Of a DNA stretch of 64,000 bases, positions 39,749 to 49,441 are shown piece by piece. The translations under genes and the position numbers were made by a program. Numbering within the stretch: the stretch's first letter is position 1; each line of letters starts with the position of its first letter. The notes under the pieces are model-generated. The model worked only from the letters and a program-made list of their open reading frames with translations. It did no database searches and was not told the DNA's origin. Source of the DNA: Leadbetterella lacunae (GTDB lineage Bacteria > Bacteroidota > Bacteroidia > Cytophagales > Spirosomataceae); the NCBI RefSeq assembly GCF_042649125.1, contig NZ_JBHRYQ010000001.1, forward strand, positions 2,914,001 through 2,978,000. The letters are read 5' to 3'.

Positions 39749-40921
39749 ATGATCCCTTTTAAACTCAGGTCTCACCTAAAAGGTGATAGACACATTTGGG
39801 CTATTTTGTTAGCTTTATCAATCATTAGTATCTTTGTTGTTTACAGCTCCATTAGTGCTTTGGCCTATAGAAAAACTGGTGGTAACACAGAGTTTTATCT
39901 ACTAAAGCATGGCTTTTTTATTATTTTTGGCCTTTTTGTAACATTTGTGATTCACAAATTAGACTTCACCCAATACTCTGGCATTGCACACGTGTTCCTG
40001 TGGTTCACTCCTATATTGATACTTTACACCCTAATTTTTGGTATAAGTGTTGGGGGTGCCCGTAGGTGGGTTTCAGTTTTGGGTTTCTCTTTCCAAACCT
40101 CAGATTTTGTTCGACTAGTACTAATCACTAACCTTTCGGCAATGCTTGCCCGAAGGCAACATATAGAGTATAAAGTAAGCGACCTTTGGACCATGATAAT
40201 CTGGTGTGGTGTAACCATAGGTTTGCTCTCTATCTCAAGTTTTTCAACTTCCGTAATCCTGGGCATAACATGCTTCCTCATTATGTGGATAGGTCGAGTT
40301 CCTAGCAAATACCTTTGGAAAATGGTATTGGTTTTATTTGGAGGCTTAACTCTCGTATTGGCATTGGGCTTAATTGTAAAAAGAGCTACTGGCACTGAGT
40401 TAGGGAGAGTACAGACCGTAATAGATAGAACCGAAGTATTCATTAACAGCGATATGGATGGCGATGGTTTAGTTGGTGGTGAAACAGGAAGCTCAAGTGA
40501 CCAAAAAGATTTTGCACTAATAGCCATTGCTCACGGTGGTTTCTTGGGCGTTGGCCCAGGCAATAGTGCACAAAAAAACGTTTTGCCAGATGCGTTCTCT
40601 GATTTTATTTTTTCAATCATAATCGAAGAATACGGCATCTTGGGAGCTATGGTAGTAATGGGCCTTTATATCTGGTTATTATATAGAGGCGTTAAAAACG
40701 TTGACAATACCCATAGAGCATTTGGAGGTTTATTGACAATCGGACTTACACTTAGCATTGTGCTTCAAGCATTTGCACACATGTTTATTAACGTAGGATT
40801 GGGACCCGTTACAGGCCAAACCTTACCTATGATTAGTATGGGAGGAACCTCCGCATTATTTACATCGGTAGCCATTGGAATAGTTTTGAGCGTTTCTAAA
40901 AATACAAGTCCAAATGAATAA
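39749..40921 (+). CDS. ftsW: FtsW-type SEDS peptidoglycan glycosyltransferase
   Basis: 390 residues with about ten transmembrane helices. SEDS polymerase that makes septal glycan strands with its cognate PBP. Seen: GGARRWVSVLGFSFQTSDFVRL in the family core region, a large loop (about 215-260), and ISMGGTSALFTSVAIG near the C-terminus. Named FtsW rather than RodA because it overlaps murG by 8 bp and precedes ftsQAZ. Upstream dcw genes (mraY, murD and others) are not here: mscL and its terminator precede. Confidence 0.93.
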   Translation: MIPFKLRSHLKGDRHIWAILLALSIISIFVVYSSISALAYRKTGGNTEFYLLKHGFFIIFGLFVTFVIHKLDFTQYSGIAHVFLWFTPILILYTLIFGISVGGARRWVSVLGFSFQTSDFVRLVLITNLSAMLARRQHIEYKVSDLWTMIIWCGVTIGLLSISSFSTSVILGITCFLIMWIGRVPSKYLWKMVLVLFGGLTLVLALGLIVKRATGTELGRVQTVIDRTEVFINSDMDGDGLVGGETGSSSDQKDFALIAIAHGGFLGVGPGNSAQKNVLPDAFSDFIFSIIIEEYGILGAMVVMGLYIWLLYRGVKNVDNTHRAFGGLLTIGLTLSIVLQAFAHMFINVGLGPVTGQTLPMISMGGTSALFTSVAIGIVLSVSKNTSPNE

Positions 40922-42020
40922 GAACTTAAAAGTAATAGTATCTGGTGGTGGCACTGGCGGGCATATATTTCCGGCAGTAGCAATAGCAAAAGAAATAAAA
41001 AGCCAATTTCCAAACGCCGAAATACTTTTTGTGGGTGCTTTAGGCAAAATGGAAATGGAAAAAGTACCGAAGGAAGGTTTCGAAATAGTAGGCTTACCAA
41101 TAGCAGGTTTCAATAGATCAAACCTATTGGCCAACATTGGTTTTCCAGTAAAATTATTCAAAAGCCTAATAAAAGCATATAAAGTGGTTAAGGGCTTTAA
41201 GCCCGATATCGCCATCGGAGTAGGTGGTTTTGCGAGTGGCCCCACCTTATTTATGGCAAACTTAACAGGTGTAAAAACGCTGATTCAAGAGCAAAACTCA
41301 TATGCTGGAGTTACCAACAAATGGCTTTCAAAAAAAGCTTCCAAAATATGTGTAGCCTACCCAGAAATGGAGCGTTTCTTTCCAAAAGACAAACTGATTT
41401 TTACAGGAAACCCAATCAGAAAGGATATTTTAAACGGAAACTTGTCGAAAGAAAAAAGTAGAACCTCATTTGGATTAGAAAAAGACCGCAAAACGCTTTT
41501 GATAATAGGTGGAAGTTTGGGAGCATTGAGTATAAACAAAGCAATAAGCAAAAACCTACAAAAACTATTAAATGAAGATATTCAAATAATATGGCAAACA
41601 GGCAAAACCTATATAGATACGGCTAAAGAAGCCGTAGGGGCAGTCCATACTACAAGAGTATATGTAAGTGATTTTATTTACGAAATGGACAAAGCATACG
41701 CAGCCTCAGATTTCGTAATTTCTAGAGCAGGGGCATTGTCAGTTTCAGAGCTATCAGTAGTAGCAAAACCCGCCATATTGGTACCTTTCCCTTTTGCAGC
41801 GGAAGATCACCAAACAAAAAACGCTGAAAGTTTATCAAAAAATAACGCTGCTATACTCATAAAAGACAGCGAGATATCTGATAAAGTAGAGGAAATAATC
41901 CATTCATTTTCAAATAATGAGGGCTTACTTCAAGAATTGTCGGAAAATATTAAGAAATTTGCAAAACCCAATGCAGCTCAGGAAATAGTAGCCGCAGTAA
42001 AAAACATCATCAAAAAATGA
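40914..42020 (+). CDS. murG: Lipid I N-acetylglucosaminyltransferase MurG
   Basis: 368 residues. Adds GlcNAc to lipid I to make lipid II. Seen: the family opening VSGGGTGGHIFPAVAIAKEI (glycine-rich loop), IGVGGFASGP, LIQEQNSYAGVTNKWL, LLIIGGSLGALSIN and the UDP-GlcNAc-binding SRAGALSVSELSVVAKPAILVPFP. Overlaps ftsW by 8 bp and the next gene by 4 bp. Confidence 0.98.
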   Translation: MNKNLKVIVSGGGTGGHIFPAVAIAKEIKSQFPNAEILFVGALGKMEMEKVPKEGFEIVGLPIAGFNRSNLLANIGFPVKLFKSLIKAYKVVKGFKPDIAIGVGGFASGPTLFMANLTGVKTLIQEQNSYAGVTNKWLSKKASKICVAYPEMERFFPKDKLIFTGNPIRKDILNGNLSKEKSRTSFGLEKDRKTLLIIGGSLGALSINKAISKNLQKLLNEDIQIIWQTGKTYIDTAKEAVGAVHTTRVYVSDFIYEMDKAYAASDFVISRAGALSVSELSVVAKPAILVPFPFAAEDHQTKNAESLSKNNAAILIKDSEISDKVEEIIHSFSNNEGLLQELSENIKKFAKPNAAQEIVAAVKNIIKK

Positions 42021-42793
42021 AGATTTTCTGCTCAGAAAATAACGTAGACTACGGCTCATACACGTTTAGCTACGCCTTATATGCACTCAAAGAATCTCAG
42101 GAAGATTTGACAGAACTTTATCAAAAAGGGTTCCTGCCATACACCGGAAATTTGAGCCTTGAGCAAGAGGTCTATTATTTTGCAAGAAGCCTTCGTGTAA
42201 ATCTAGAGAATTTTGAAGACACCTCGGAAAACCGAAGAGTGAGCCGATTGGTTGAGCCTCTAAATATCAAATTGGAGGTTATTAAAAAGGAGGACTTCGA
42301 CTTAGAAAACCCAAAATTCAAAGATTTTTGCTCCAACTATATCAATGAAAGAATTGGGGAAGATAACATGAGTATCGAACGCTGGGACTATATTTTAAAA
42401 CAAGAAACAGGCACGCACATATTTAGGTTTTTTACCGAAGAAAAAGAGTTTGGTTATGTCTTGGCAGCCATGAATGACACCTTGGTGCATTATTGGTTTG
42501 CTTTTTTTGATACCGAATATATGCGATCACACTCATTGGGCAAGTGGATGATGTGGAGCGTGATACGATGGAGCAAAGAAAACAATAAAAAATATACGTA
42601 TCTCGGTACTGCATATAAGCCTGCGGCTTTGTATAAAATCAGAGACCACAAAGCACTGGAGTTTTGGGACGGCAACGGCTGGAACTCAAACGCCAAAATA
42701 TTGAAAGAATGGTGCCAAACAGATTTAGACCCAAAGTCTCAAGACCGATTTAAATCAGAAGAAAATCCGAATTTATTTTTAAAAAATCTCTAA
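42017..42793 (+). CDS. Aminoacyl-tRNA-protein transferase-like (ATE/GNAT-fold) protein in the dcw cluster
   Basis: 258 residues. The C-terminal half (about 140-235: FRFFTEEKEFGYVLAAM, HSLGKWMMWSVIRWSKENN, YTYLGTAYKPAALYKI, ALEFWDGNGWN) resembles the GNAT-fold C-terminal domain of arginyl-tRNA-protein transferases. I cannot see the N-terminal cysteine cluster typical of ATE1. It occupies the place where Bacteroidota normally carry murC, with 4-bp overlap to murG and a 1-bp gap to ftsQ. FemX-type peptidoglycan aminoacyl transfer is an alternative that fits the context. Function inferred only. Confidence 0.5.
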   Translation: MKIFCSENNVDYGSYTFSYALYALKESQEDLTELYQKGFLPYTGNLSLEQEVYYFARSLRVNLENFEDTSENRRVSRLVEPLNIKLEVIKKEDFDLENPKFKDFCSNYINERIGEDNMSIERWDYILKQETGTHIFRFFTEEKEFGYVLAAMNDTLVHYWFAFFDTEYMRSHSLGKWMMWSVIRWSKENNKKYTYLGTAYKPAALYKIRDHKALEFWDGNGWNSNAKILKEWCQTDLDPKSQDRFKSEENPNLFLKNL

Positions 42794-42794
42794 T

Positions 42795-43559
42795 ATGAAA
42801 TTTCCAAAAATAAAAAAATCGATTGGCTACGGGGTTTTAGGCCTCGTGGGTGTGCTTGGAGTAATTTTGATTATTTCGGCTACACAAAAAAACTCATCTA
42901 AAAGATGTAAAGGCTTGCAAATAAATATCGCAAATAACACTGAGCAATATTTAGTAACCAAAGACGATATTGAAAAAACAATAACGCGGTTTGGAAACGA
43001 GCCAGTTGAGGGCAAAATAATAGAAAACATTGATCTTTCTAAAATAGAAAAAAGAGTATTGGAAAGTGGCTATGCAAAAAAATGCGAAGCTTACACCAAC
43101 CTCCAAGGACAACTGGTGGTAGACATAGAGCCATATAAGCCTATTGCCAGGGTTTTAGACGGATATAATCACGAAGATTATTACCTCGATGAAGACGGAG
43201 AGTTTTTCCCAACGTCCAAGCATTTTAGTCAAACAGTGATGATACTTAATGGTGATTTTTTTAGAAAAACTAAGAACCTAAAGTCAGAAAAAAACAAAGA
43301 GCTTTTGGAGTTCATAAAATATTTGACCGAAGACGAGTTTTGGGAAGCACAGATAACCCAAGTAAACATAAACGCAAACAGAGAGATAAATTTGATTCCG
43401 CTTTTAGGCCAACAAATCATAGAATTTGGAAAAGTAAATAAATATCAATCCAAGCTAAATAAACTTATGGTGTTCTATGAAAAAATTCTCCCAGAAAAAG
43501 AATGGAGTCAGTTTTCTAAAATAAGTTTAAAATATGACAGTCAAATTGTGTGTAATTGA
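42795..43559 (+). CDS. ftsQ: Cell division protein FtsQ/DivIB
   Basis: 254 residues. One N-terminal transmembrane helix (about 10-30), then a POTRA-like domain (CKGLQINIANNTEQYLVTKDDIE...), VDIEPYKPIARVL and DEDGEFFPTSKHFSQTVMIL, the DivIB/FtsQ pattern. It links the cytoplasmic ring with the FtsW-PBP synthase. Sequence is weakly conserved in Bacteroidota, but position between murG-side genes and ftsA supports it. Starts 1 bp after the previous gene. Confidence 0.93.
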   Translation: MKFPKIKKSIGYGVLGLVGVLGVILIISATQKNSSKRCKGLQINIANNTEQYLVTKDDIEKTITRFGNEPVEGKIIENIDLSKIEKRVLESGYAKKCEAYTNLQGQLVVDIEPYKPIARVLDGYNHEDYYLDEDGEFFPTSKHFSQTVMILNGDFFRKTKNLKSEKNKELLEFIKYLTEDEFWEAQITQVNINANREINLIPLLGQQIIEFGKVNKYQSKLNKLMVFYEKILPEKEWSQFSKISLKYDSQIVCN

Positions 43560-43578
43560 GTGATTTTAAATAAGTTTG
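43546..43578 (+). promoter_or_regulatory. Putative ftsA promoter
   Basis: TTG at 43546-43548 and TAAGTTTG (TAnnTTTG) at 43571-43578, 22 bp apart. The -33 element lies inside the end of ftsQ. It lies 61 bp before ftsA and could give ftsAZ transcription independent of the upstream cluster. Confidence 0.5.
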
Positions 43579-43639
43579 TATTTATTTTTCAAAAGTATAA
43601 CAAGTAAAATTTAGACCTTTTTTTTATATTAAATCTAAC

Positions 43640-45031
43640 ATGGAAGAAGAAAATTTGGTAGTAGGTTTAGACATTGGCACATCTAAAATTTGTGCCGTTG
43701 CAGGTTTTATGCAGTCTGACGGAGCTATCAAGGTAAGCGGATTTGTGGAGAGACCGGTTTCGCCAAAAGACGAAGTATTGAACCGAGGTGAGATAGAAAA
43801 TGCTCAAAGAACCATCGAAATTATTGATGAGGTCTTGGAAGAACTCGCCGAAAATCTAAAAATAAACCTTGAAACAGTTAACATAAATATCTCAAATCCA
43901 GATATTAAAGGAATTCAGCATAAAGGTAAAGTTACCAAGTCAGGAGAAAATAAACAGATACACCAAGTAGATGTAGATAAACTACTAGATGATGTAAAAG
44001 TTACTTACAAATCGAACCCAGGAAACCTCGTGCTTCACTGTATGCCGCAGGATTTTTATGTAAATGACGTAAAAGCCGGAGAGAAAGTAGTGGGTAAGTT
44101 TGGTGTTCAAATCGGTGGAGATTTTTATTTCCTTTCCACTAAAACCGAAAGTATAGAAAACCTGTACTATACCATCAAAAATGTAAAAGCCAAGACAGAG
44201 GACCCAAATGCAAACCCTATCCAGATTGAGCATGTATTGCTTAGTTCAGTAGCTGATGCCATGTCTTTGCTCGATAGCTCAATCGATGATAAACGAAACG
44301 GTGTGGCTCTTGTAAACATTGGTGCCGAAATGACCGAAATTAGCATTTATCAAAAAAGTGGCCTAAGGTATTACAAATCAATGCCTATTGGTGGCCATGC
44401 TATTACAAATGACCTTCGCGAAGCATTTAATATAAGTTTTGAAGACGCCGAAATATTGAAAAAAGTATGTGGCAATATTCCTTCAAAAAGCATTTCTGAA
44501 AACGAGATTGCGGTAATCGAAAGAAAAGAAGGCTTAGCCCCTATTGAGATTATCATGAAAAATGCCTCTTTAGTAGTAGAATGGCGTTTGAAAGAGATTG
44601 CGGCTATTATCAAAAGCGAAATAATACGATCAGGCTATGACAACACACTGACCAATGGCATAATATTAACTGGAGGCACGTCTTCTATGGCGATTATCAA
44701 AGATATATTCATTCATGTTTGTAAAACTAAAGGTATTCGTAAAGCCAAAATCAACTCTAAAATCAACTTCAATGGCTTTGAGTTTATCAATAAACCTAAG
44801 TATTCTACGGTTTTAGGGTTGCTGATGCCAAGTTATATCAATTTTGACTCAAGATTAGATAATAGAATATTGAAACATGCTCCTTTGGTAGAGTCAAAAC
44901 AAGAGACTTCCACTCCTCAATCGGGCGGCAAACCAAAATCAGTAAAAACTGAAAAATCATCGAAAGGCTCATTATTTGACAGAATGAAGAAGTTTATTAC
45001 CGATGACAATATGGATGACGATTATTCTTGA
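43640..45031 (+). CDS. ftsA: Cell division protein FtsA
   Basis: 463 residues. Actin-like ATPase that anchors FtsZ to the membrane. Seen: VVGLDIGTSKICAVAG (phosphate 1), the SHS2-type 1C domain (about 90-170), VALVNIGAEMTEISIY (phosphate 2), GGHAITNDL, ILTGGTSSM (adenosine motif) and STVLGLLM. The 40-residue C-terminal stretch is serine/lysine-rich and ends acidic (DDNMDDDYS), preceded by a short amphipathic SLFDRMKKFIT that could be the membrane-targeting helix. Confidence 0.97.
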   Translation: MEEENLVVGLDIGTSKICAVAGFMQSDGAIKVSGFVERPVSPKDEVLNRGEIENAQRTIEIIDEVLEELAENLKINLETVNINISNPDIKGIQHKGKVTKSGENKQIHQVDVDKLLDDVKVTYKSNPGNLVLHCMPQDFYVNDVKAGEKVVGKFGVQIGGDFYFLSTKTESIENLYYTIKNVKAKTEDPNANPIQIEHVLLSSVADAMSLLDSSIDDKRNGVALVNIGAEMTEISIYQKSGLRYYKSMPIGGHAITNDLREAFNISFEDAEILKKVCGNIPSKSISENEIAVIERKEGLAPIEIIMKNASLVVEWRLKEIAAIIKSEIIRSGYDNTLTNGIILTGGTSSMAIIKDIFIHVCKTKGIRKAKINSKINFNGFEFINKPKYSTVLGLLMPSYINFDSRLDNRILKHAPLVESKQETSTPQSGGKPKSVKTEKSSKGSLFDRMKKFITDDNMDDDYS

Positions 45032-45061
45032 TAGTGCTTAACCTTTTATAAAAATTTACCC

Positions 45062-46399
45062 ATGATTTTAGAATCAAACTACGACCTTGATTTAAAAGCC
45101 AACTTACCCAAAATCATTAAAGTGATAGGTGTGGGTGGTGGTGGCGGAAACGCCATGCTTAACATGTATCACCAAGGGGTGCACGATGTAAACTTTGTAG
45201 CGTGTAATACAGATGCACAAGCAATAAAGCAATTTCCTGATGACGTAATTAAAATTCAGCTTGGAGCCGAACTTACCAAAGGGCTTGGAGCCGGAACAGA
45301 CTGGAAAGTTGGAAAACAAGCTGCCATAGAAAGTGAAAAATCGATAAATGATATATTAGCCGACCCTACCGAAATGGTTTTTATCACGGCCGGAATGGGT
45401 GGTGGTACAGGAACAGGAGCGGCTCCCGAAATAGCACGATACGCCAAAGCAAAAGGCAGACTAACCATCGGAGTTGTTACGGATCCATTTAGACACGAAG
45501 GTTTAGACAAATTTGAACAAGCCTCAAACGGTATAGCCAAACTAAAAGAATACTGTGATACAGTTTTGGTTATTAAAAACGACCGTCTGGTAGAAATGTA
45601 TGGCGACTTAGACATTGAGTCTGCTTACAAAAAGGCCGATGAGGTATTGGCCAATGCCGTAAAAAGTATAGCAGAACTAATCACAAGGCCGGGTATTGTA
45701 AACCTCGACTTTGCAGATGTGAAAACCGTATTAGGAGACGCAGGTCATGCAGTAATGGGATCTGCAGAAGCAAGTGGTCCAGACAGGGCTTCTATAGCTA
45801 TCGAAGCGGCACTTAACTCGCCTTTGCTAGAAAACAATAACATTAAAGGAGCTAAACGTATCTTGGTTTCGATTGCTTATTCGGATGAATTACCCGAATA
45901 TAAAATCAAGATGTCTGACCAGGCCAAGGTTACTGATTTTGTAGAAAGTCAAATAAAATCAAGAGCCAAAATATTCAAACATGGTTTTGCGATTGACAGA
46001 ACTTTGAAAGACAAGGTAAGGGTAACTATAGTAGCTGCTAGGTTTGACGATGATTTTGAAAACGAAGTAGAAACTACCAGAGAAATAGAACCTGAGCCTC
46101 CAAAGATTATTCCAATGGGTAAAGGAATAGATGCTGTTATTCCTGAAAAAACGGCAAGGAGTATTCCGGCTGCTCCCGTAAATCAGATTGGTCTGTTTGA
46201 GCAAGAAGACAAATTTGCTATCGCCATGAAAGAGCTAACAAAAAATGGTTTTGAACATGAGAGATTTAGCAACGAACCATCCTATAAAAAATACGGCGTG
46301 AAACTCATAGATTTTGATTCACTTGAAGAAGACTCGATTGATAGAATTAGTTTAAAAGATCTTTTTAAAGAATTAAAAAATCAAGAATTAATAGATTAA
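45062..46399 (+). CDS. ftsZ: Cell division protein FtsZ
   Basis: 445 residues. Tubulin-like GTPase forming the division ring. Seen: IKVIGVGGGGGNAMLNMY (residues 19-36), CNTDAQA, tubulin signature GGGTGTG at 113-119, NDRLVEMY, and the T7-loop region NLDFADVKTVL. The C-terminal domain continues to about residue 330, then a long linker and the conserved tail near EPSYKKYGVKLIDFDSLEE. Followed by a bidirectional terminator. Confidence 0.99.
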   Translation: MILESNYDLDLKANLPKIIKVIGVGGGGGNAMLNMYHQGVHDVNFVACNTDAQAIKQFPDDVIKIQLGAELTKGLGAGTDWKVGKQAAIESEKSINDILADPTEMVFITAGMGGGTGTGAAPEIARYAKAKGRLTIGVVTDPFRHEGLDKFEQASNGIAKLKEYCDTVLVIKNDRLVEMYGDLDIESAYKKADEVLANAVKSIAELITRPGIVNLDFADVKTVLGDAGHAVMGSAEASGPDRASIAIEAALNSPLLENNNIKGAKRILVSIAYSDELPEYKIKMSDQAKVTDFVESQIKSRAKIFKHGFAIDRTLKDKVRVTIVAARFDDDFENEVETTREIEPEPPKIIPMGKGIDAVIPEKTARSIPAAPVNQIGLFEQEDKFAIAMKELTKNGFEHERFSNEPSYKKYGVKLIDFDSLEEDSIDRISLKDLFKELKNQELID

Positions 46400-46402
46400 A
46401 AC

Positions 46403-46435
46403 AAAAAAAACCGAGCGACACTCGGTTTTTTTTAT
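46403..46435. terminator. Bidirectional terminator between ftsZ and idi
   Basis: AACCGAG pairs with CTCGGTT (loop CGACA), flanked by an A run and a T run. It serves both convergent genes; the idi stop is at its right edge. Confidence 0.88.
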
Positions 46436-46953
46436 ACTAAATTTTCAACTTCTTCTCGTTTCAGTATCTCTTTAAACCAAACCGTATATTTTTCAGGGCT
46501 GATAGTAACATCGTGTAAGACCGTCTCCATATCAACCCATTTGTAATCGGCTACCTCATCAGGGTTTACTTTAAAATCACCTTCGAACTCGCCTACATAC
46601 ACATGATCTATCTCGTTTTCGGTAAGGCCATTCTCAAAATCAGCTTTGTAATGAAATTTAAACGAATAATTTAATTCGCATCCAAAACCCATTTCTTCTA
46701 TCAACCTTCTAATCACCGCAGCTTGCATCTCTTCACCCTCATTTGGATGACCACAACAAGTGTTTGTCCAAAGGCCACCCGAATGATATTTGTGTAAAGC
46801 CCGTTGATGGATTAGAAGCTCGCGTTTTTTGTTAAACACCAAAATAGAAAAAGCACGGTGGAGTTGCCCAAGTTTATGAACCTCGAGCTTTTCGCCGTGA
46901 CCAATTATTTCGTCTTGACTGTTTACAATTGGAATATATATAGGATTTTGCAT
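46432..46953 (-). CDS. idi: Isopentenyl-diphosphate delta-isomerase, type 1
   Basis: 173 residues from the ATG at 46953 (MQNPIYIPIV...); the frame opens 11 codons earlier, but family members begin here. Interconverts IPP and DMAPP in isoprenoid synthesis. Nudix-like fold. Seen: HRAFSILVFNKKRELLIHQRA, NTCCGHPNEGE with the catalytic Cys near residue 66 and metal-binding His69, and DEVADYKWVDME. Divergent from the FAH gene, with 90 bp between start codons. Confidence 0.96.
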   Translation of the reverse strand: MQNPIYIPIVNSQDEIIGHGEKLEVHKLGQLHRAFSILVFNKKRELLIHQRALHKYHSGGLWTNTCCGHPNEGEEMQAAVIRRLIEEMGFGCELNYSFKFHYKADFENGLTENEIDHVYVGEFEGDFKVNPDEVADYKWVDMETVLHDVTISPEKYTVWFKEILKREEVENLV

Positions 46954-47043
46954 AATTTTCTCTAGAGTAATGGAATAACACAACAAAGCAGATAAGTGTT
47001 TCGAGGCTTATGTTTTTTTACTAAATTGCCAAAAATTCAACCA

Positions 47044-47871
47044 ATGAAAATATACAATACAAGTAAGGGCATTTACATCGAAAATGACAATAAATTTTTC
47101 ATTTTCAAAGACTTAGGTTTTGATGAGGTAATAAATCAACCAAATTTATTTACTTATCTCAAAAATGCAATAATTAGAAGTACCGAAAGTCAAGAATTTG
47201 ACAAAAGTAGCATTAAAGCTCCTATAGTTTCCCAAGAGATATGGGCTTCAGGTGTAACTTATTTAAGAAGCAAAACCGCCAGAATGGAAGAATCAAAAGA
47301 TTCAGGAGGTGGAGATTTTTATGATAGAGTGTATGATGCTCCAAGACCCGAGCTGTTTTTTAAAGCCACTGCAGCCAGAACCGTTGGCCCAAATGAGAAC
47401 ATAAAAATCAGAAAAGACTCCAAATGGAATGTACCTGAGCCAGAACTTACACTTTTCATTAACTCTTCAGGTCAAATAGCGGGTTATACAGTCGGAAATG
47501 ACGTAAGCTCACGAGACATAGAGGGCGAAAACCCCCTTTATCTGCCACAAGCAAAATCTTACGATAAAAGTGCGGCTATTGGCCCTTGTATTTTGGTTTT
47601 AGAAGCACCTATTTCAAAAGAAACCAATATTAAATTAGAAATACTCAGAAACCACGAAGTTGTTTTTAGCCAAGAAATAAAGCTAAATCAAATGAAAAGA
47701 GAATTACCAGAACTAGTGGAATATCTGACAAGAGAATGCACTTTCCCTGCAGGTGTATTTTTGATGACAGGCACCGGCATTGTACCTCCTGATGATTTTA
47801 CATTAAGCTCTGGCGACCAAGTAAACATAGACATAGAAAACATAGGAACTTTAACTAACATAGTAGAATAA
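47044..47871 (+). CDS. FAH-family enzyme, probably 2-keto-3-deoxy-sugar-acid dehydratase or hydrolase
   Basis: 275 residues from the ATG at 47044; the frame opens 16 codons earlier at 46996 but the extension is unlike family starts. Metal-dependent fumarylacetoacetase-fold enzyme: RPELFFKATAARTVGPNE, EPELTLFINSSGQIAGYTVGND (metal-binding Glu), NDVSSRDIEGENPLYLPQAK, and a closing MTGTGIVPPDDFTL. The neighbours suggest it produces 2,5-dioxopentanoate from a 2-keto-3-deoxy-pentonate, with the next gene oxidising that to 2-oxoglutarate. Exact sugar not determined. Starts an operon with 1-bp and 3-bp gaps. Confidence 0.85.
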   Translation: MKIYNTSKGIYIENDNKFFIFKDLGFDEVINQPNLFTYLKNAIIRSTESQEFDKSSIKAPIVSQEIWASGVTYLRSKTARMEESKDSGGGDFYDRVYDAPRPELFFKATAARTVGPNENIKIRKDSKWNVPEPELTLFINSSGQIAGYTVGNDVSSRDIEGENPLYLPQAKSYDKSAAIGPCILVLEAPISKETNIKLEILRNHEVVFSQEIKLNQMKRELPELVEYLTRECTFPAGVFLMTGTGIVPPDDFTLSSGDQVNIDIENIGTLTNIVE

Positions 47872-47872
47872 A

Positions 47873-49438
47873 ATGACACAGATATCAGGAAAAAACATAA
47901 TAGGTTTTGGTACTTCTTCTGAAGGCACAGTAGGTATTCAAGCAATAAATCCCGCCTCAGGCGAACCTATCGGACCACTCTTTTTTAAAGCTACACTTTC
48001 AGAATTAGACTTAGCCGTTAGAAAAGCCACCGAAGCATTTAAAAGCTATAGACTAAAATCAGGAAAAGAAAAAGCTGCTTTTTTGGAAGCAATCGCCGAA
48101 GAAATAGAGGCACTTGGAGATACACTTACACAAAGATATATAGACGAAAGCGGTTTACCCAAAGGAAGAGCAGAAGGTGAGCGTGGCAGAACCGTAGGTC
48201 AACTTAGGCTTTTTGCAAGTATGCTTAAAGACGGCACTTGGGTAAATGCCACCATAGATACTGCTCAGCCCGAAAGGCAACCCGCACCTAAACCAGACCT
48301 TAGGTCTATGGAGCGTCCGATTGGCCCCGTTGGAGTTTTCGGAGCAAGTAATTTCCCTTTGGCGTTTTCAGTTGCTGGTGGAGACACCGCTTCTGCCCTT
48401 GCGGCTGGTTGTCCGGTGGTTTTTAAAGGTCACCCCTCGCACCTTGGCACCTCCGAACTAATTGGCCAAGCCATAATCAAAGCAGCCCAACGTACCGAAA
48501 TGCCAGATGGCGTTTTCTCTTTGGTATTTGACGATACAGTTGAGATTGGCCAGGCTTTAGTAAAACATCCCATGATTAAAGCTATCGGCTTTACGGGTTC
48601 GTTTAAAGGAGGAAAGGCAATATTTGATACTGCTAATGCAAGACCGGAGCCCATTCCTGTTTATGCCGAAATGGGAAGTATAAATCCTGTATTTGTTTTA
48701 CCAAAAACTTTAGCAGAAAAAGGACAAACCATAGCCCAAAATTATATCAATTCCGTAACCTTGGGAGTTGGACAGTTTTGCACCAATCCTGGTTTATTGA
48801 TTTTCGAAAAAGATGCGGCTTTTGTAGACGAACTCACCGAAAAATCGAAAGAAGCAACGGGCGGCATAATGCTAAACAAAAGCATTCAAACGGTTTATCA
48901 TAAAGGCATCGAAGATTTTCAAAAATACGCTAAAGTAATAGGTGTAGGCAAAAAACCAGAAGGTTTCACTGCCGCCGAACCAATCATTTTACATGCCGAC
49001 TACCAGACATTTAAGTCAAACGATATACTAAAAGAAGAGGTATTCGGACCCTCAAGCTTATTGGTGGAAGGCCAGTCACGTGAAGAAATATTAGAGGCCG
49101 CGTATAATTTAGATGGGCATTTAACAGCATCTGTATTTGGTACAGAAGCCGAACTACATGAATATGCTGACCTTTTAGAAATATTAGAACAAAAAGTAGG
49201 TCGATTGATAATAAACGCTTTTCCAACTGGAGTAGAGGTTTCACACGCTATGATTCACGGTGGGCCGTTTCCGGCAACTACCGACAGCAGAAGCACCTCG
49301 GTAGGTACCCAAGCAATCACCCGATTTACCAGACCTGTTTGTTTCCAAGACATGCCAGACTCGCTATTGCCAGCTGAACTAAAAACCAGCAATCCGCTAT
49401 CTATTTGGAGAAAAATTAACGGAGAACTCAGCAAATAA
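47873..49438 (+). CDS. Aldehyde dehydrogenase, 2,5-dioxovalerate (alpha-ketoglutaric semialdehyde) dehydrogenase-like
   Basis: 521 residues, the long NADP-type ALDH class. Catalytic Cys303 lies in VGQFCTNPGL; the Glu is in YAEMGSINPVF, and GVFGASNFPLAFSVAGGDTASALAAGCPVVFK is the cofactor-binding stretch (cited in parts: GASNFPLAFS, GGDTASALAAGCPVV). This style and length match alpha-ketoglutaric semialdehyde dehydrogenases of the oxidative pentose and hexarate pathways. With the FAH-family gene 1 bp upstream the product would be 2-oxoglutarate for the TCA cycle. Substrate inferred from family style and operon context. Confidence 0.88.
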   Translation: MTQISGKNIIGFGTSSEGTVGIQAINPASGEPIGPLFFKATLSELDLAVRKATEAFKSYRLKSGKEKAAFLEAIAEEIEALGDTLTQRYIDESGLPKGRAEGERGRTVGQLRLFASMLKDGTWVNATIDTAQPERQPAPKPDLRSMERPIGPVGVFGASNFPLAFSVAGGDTASALAAGCPVVFKGHPSHLGTSELIGQAIIKAAQRTEMPDGVFSLVFDDTVEIGQALVKHPMIKAIGFTGSFKGGKAIFDTANARPEPIPVYAEMGSINPVFVLPKTLAEKGQTIAQNYINSVTLGVGQFCTNPGLLIFEKDAAFVDELTEKSKEATGGIMLNKSIQTVYHKGIEDFQKYAKVIGVGKKPEGFTAAEPIILHADYQTFKSNDILKEEVFGPSSLLVEGQSREEILEAAYNLDGHLTASVFGTEAELHEYADLLEILEQKVGRLIINAFPTGVEVSHAMIHGGPFPATTDSRSTSVGTQAITRFTRPVCFQDMPDSLLPAELKTSNPLSIWRKINGELSK

Positions 49439-49441
49439 AAC

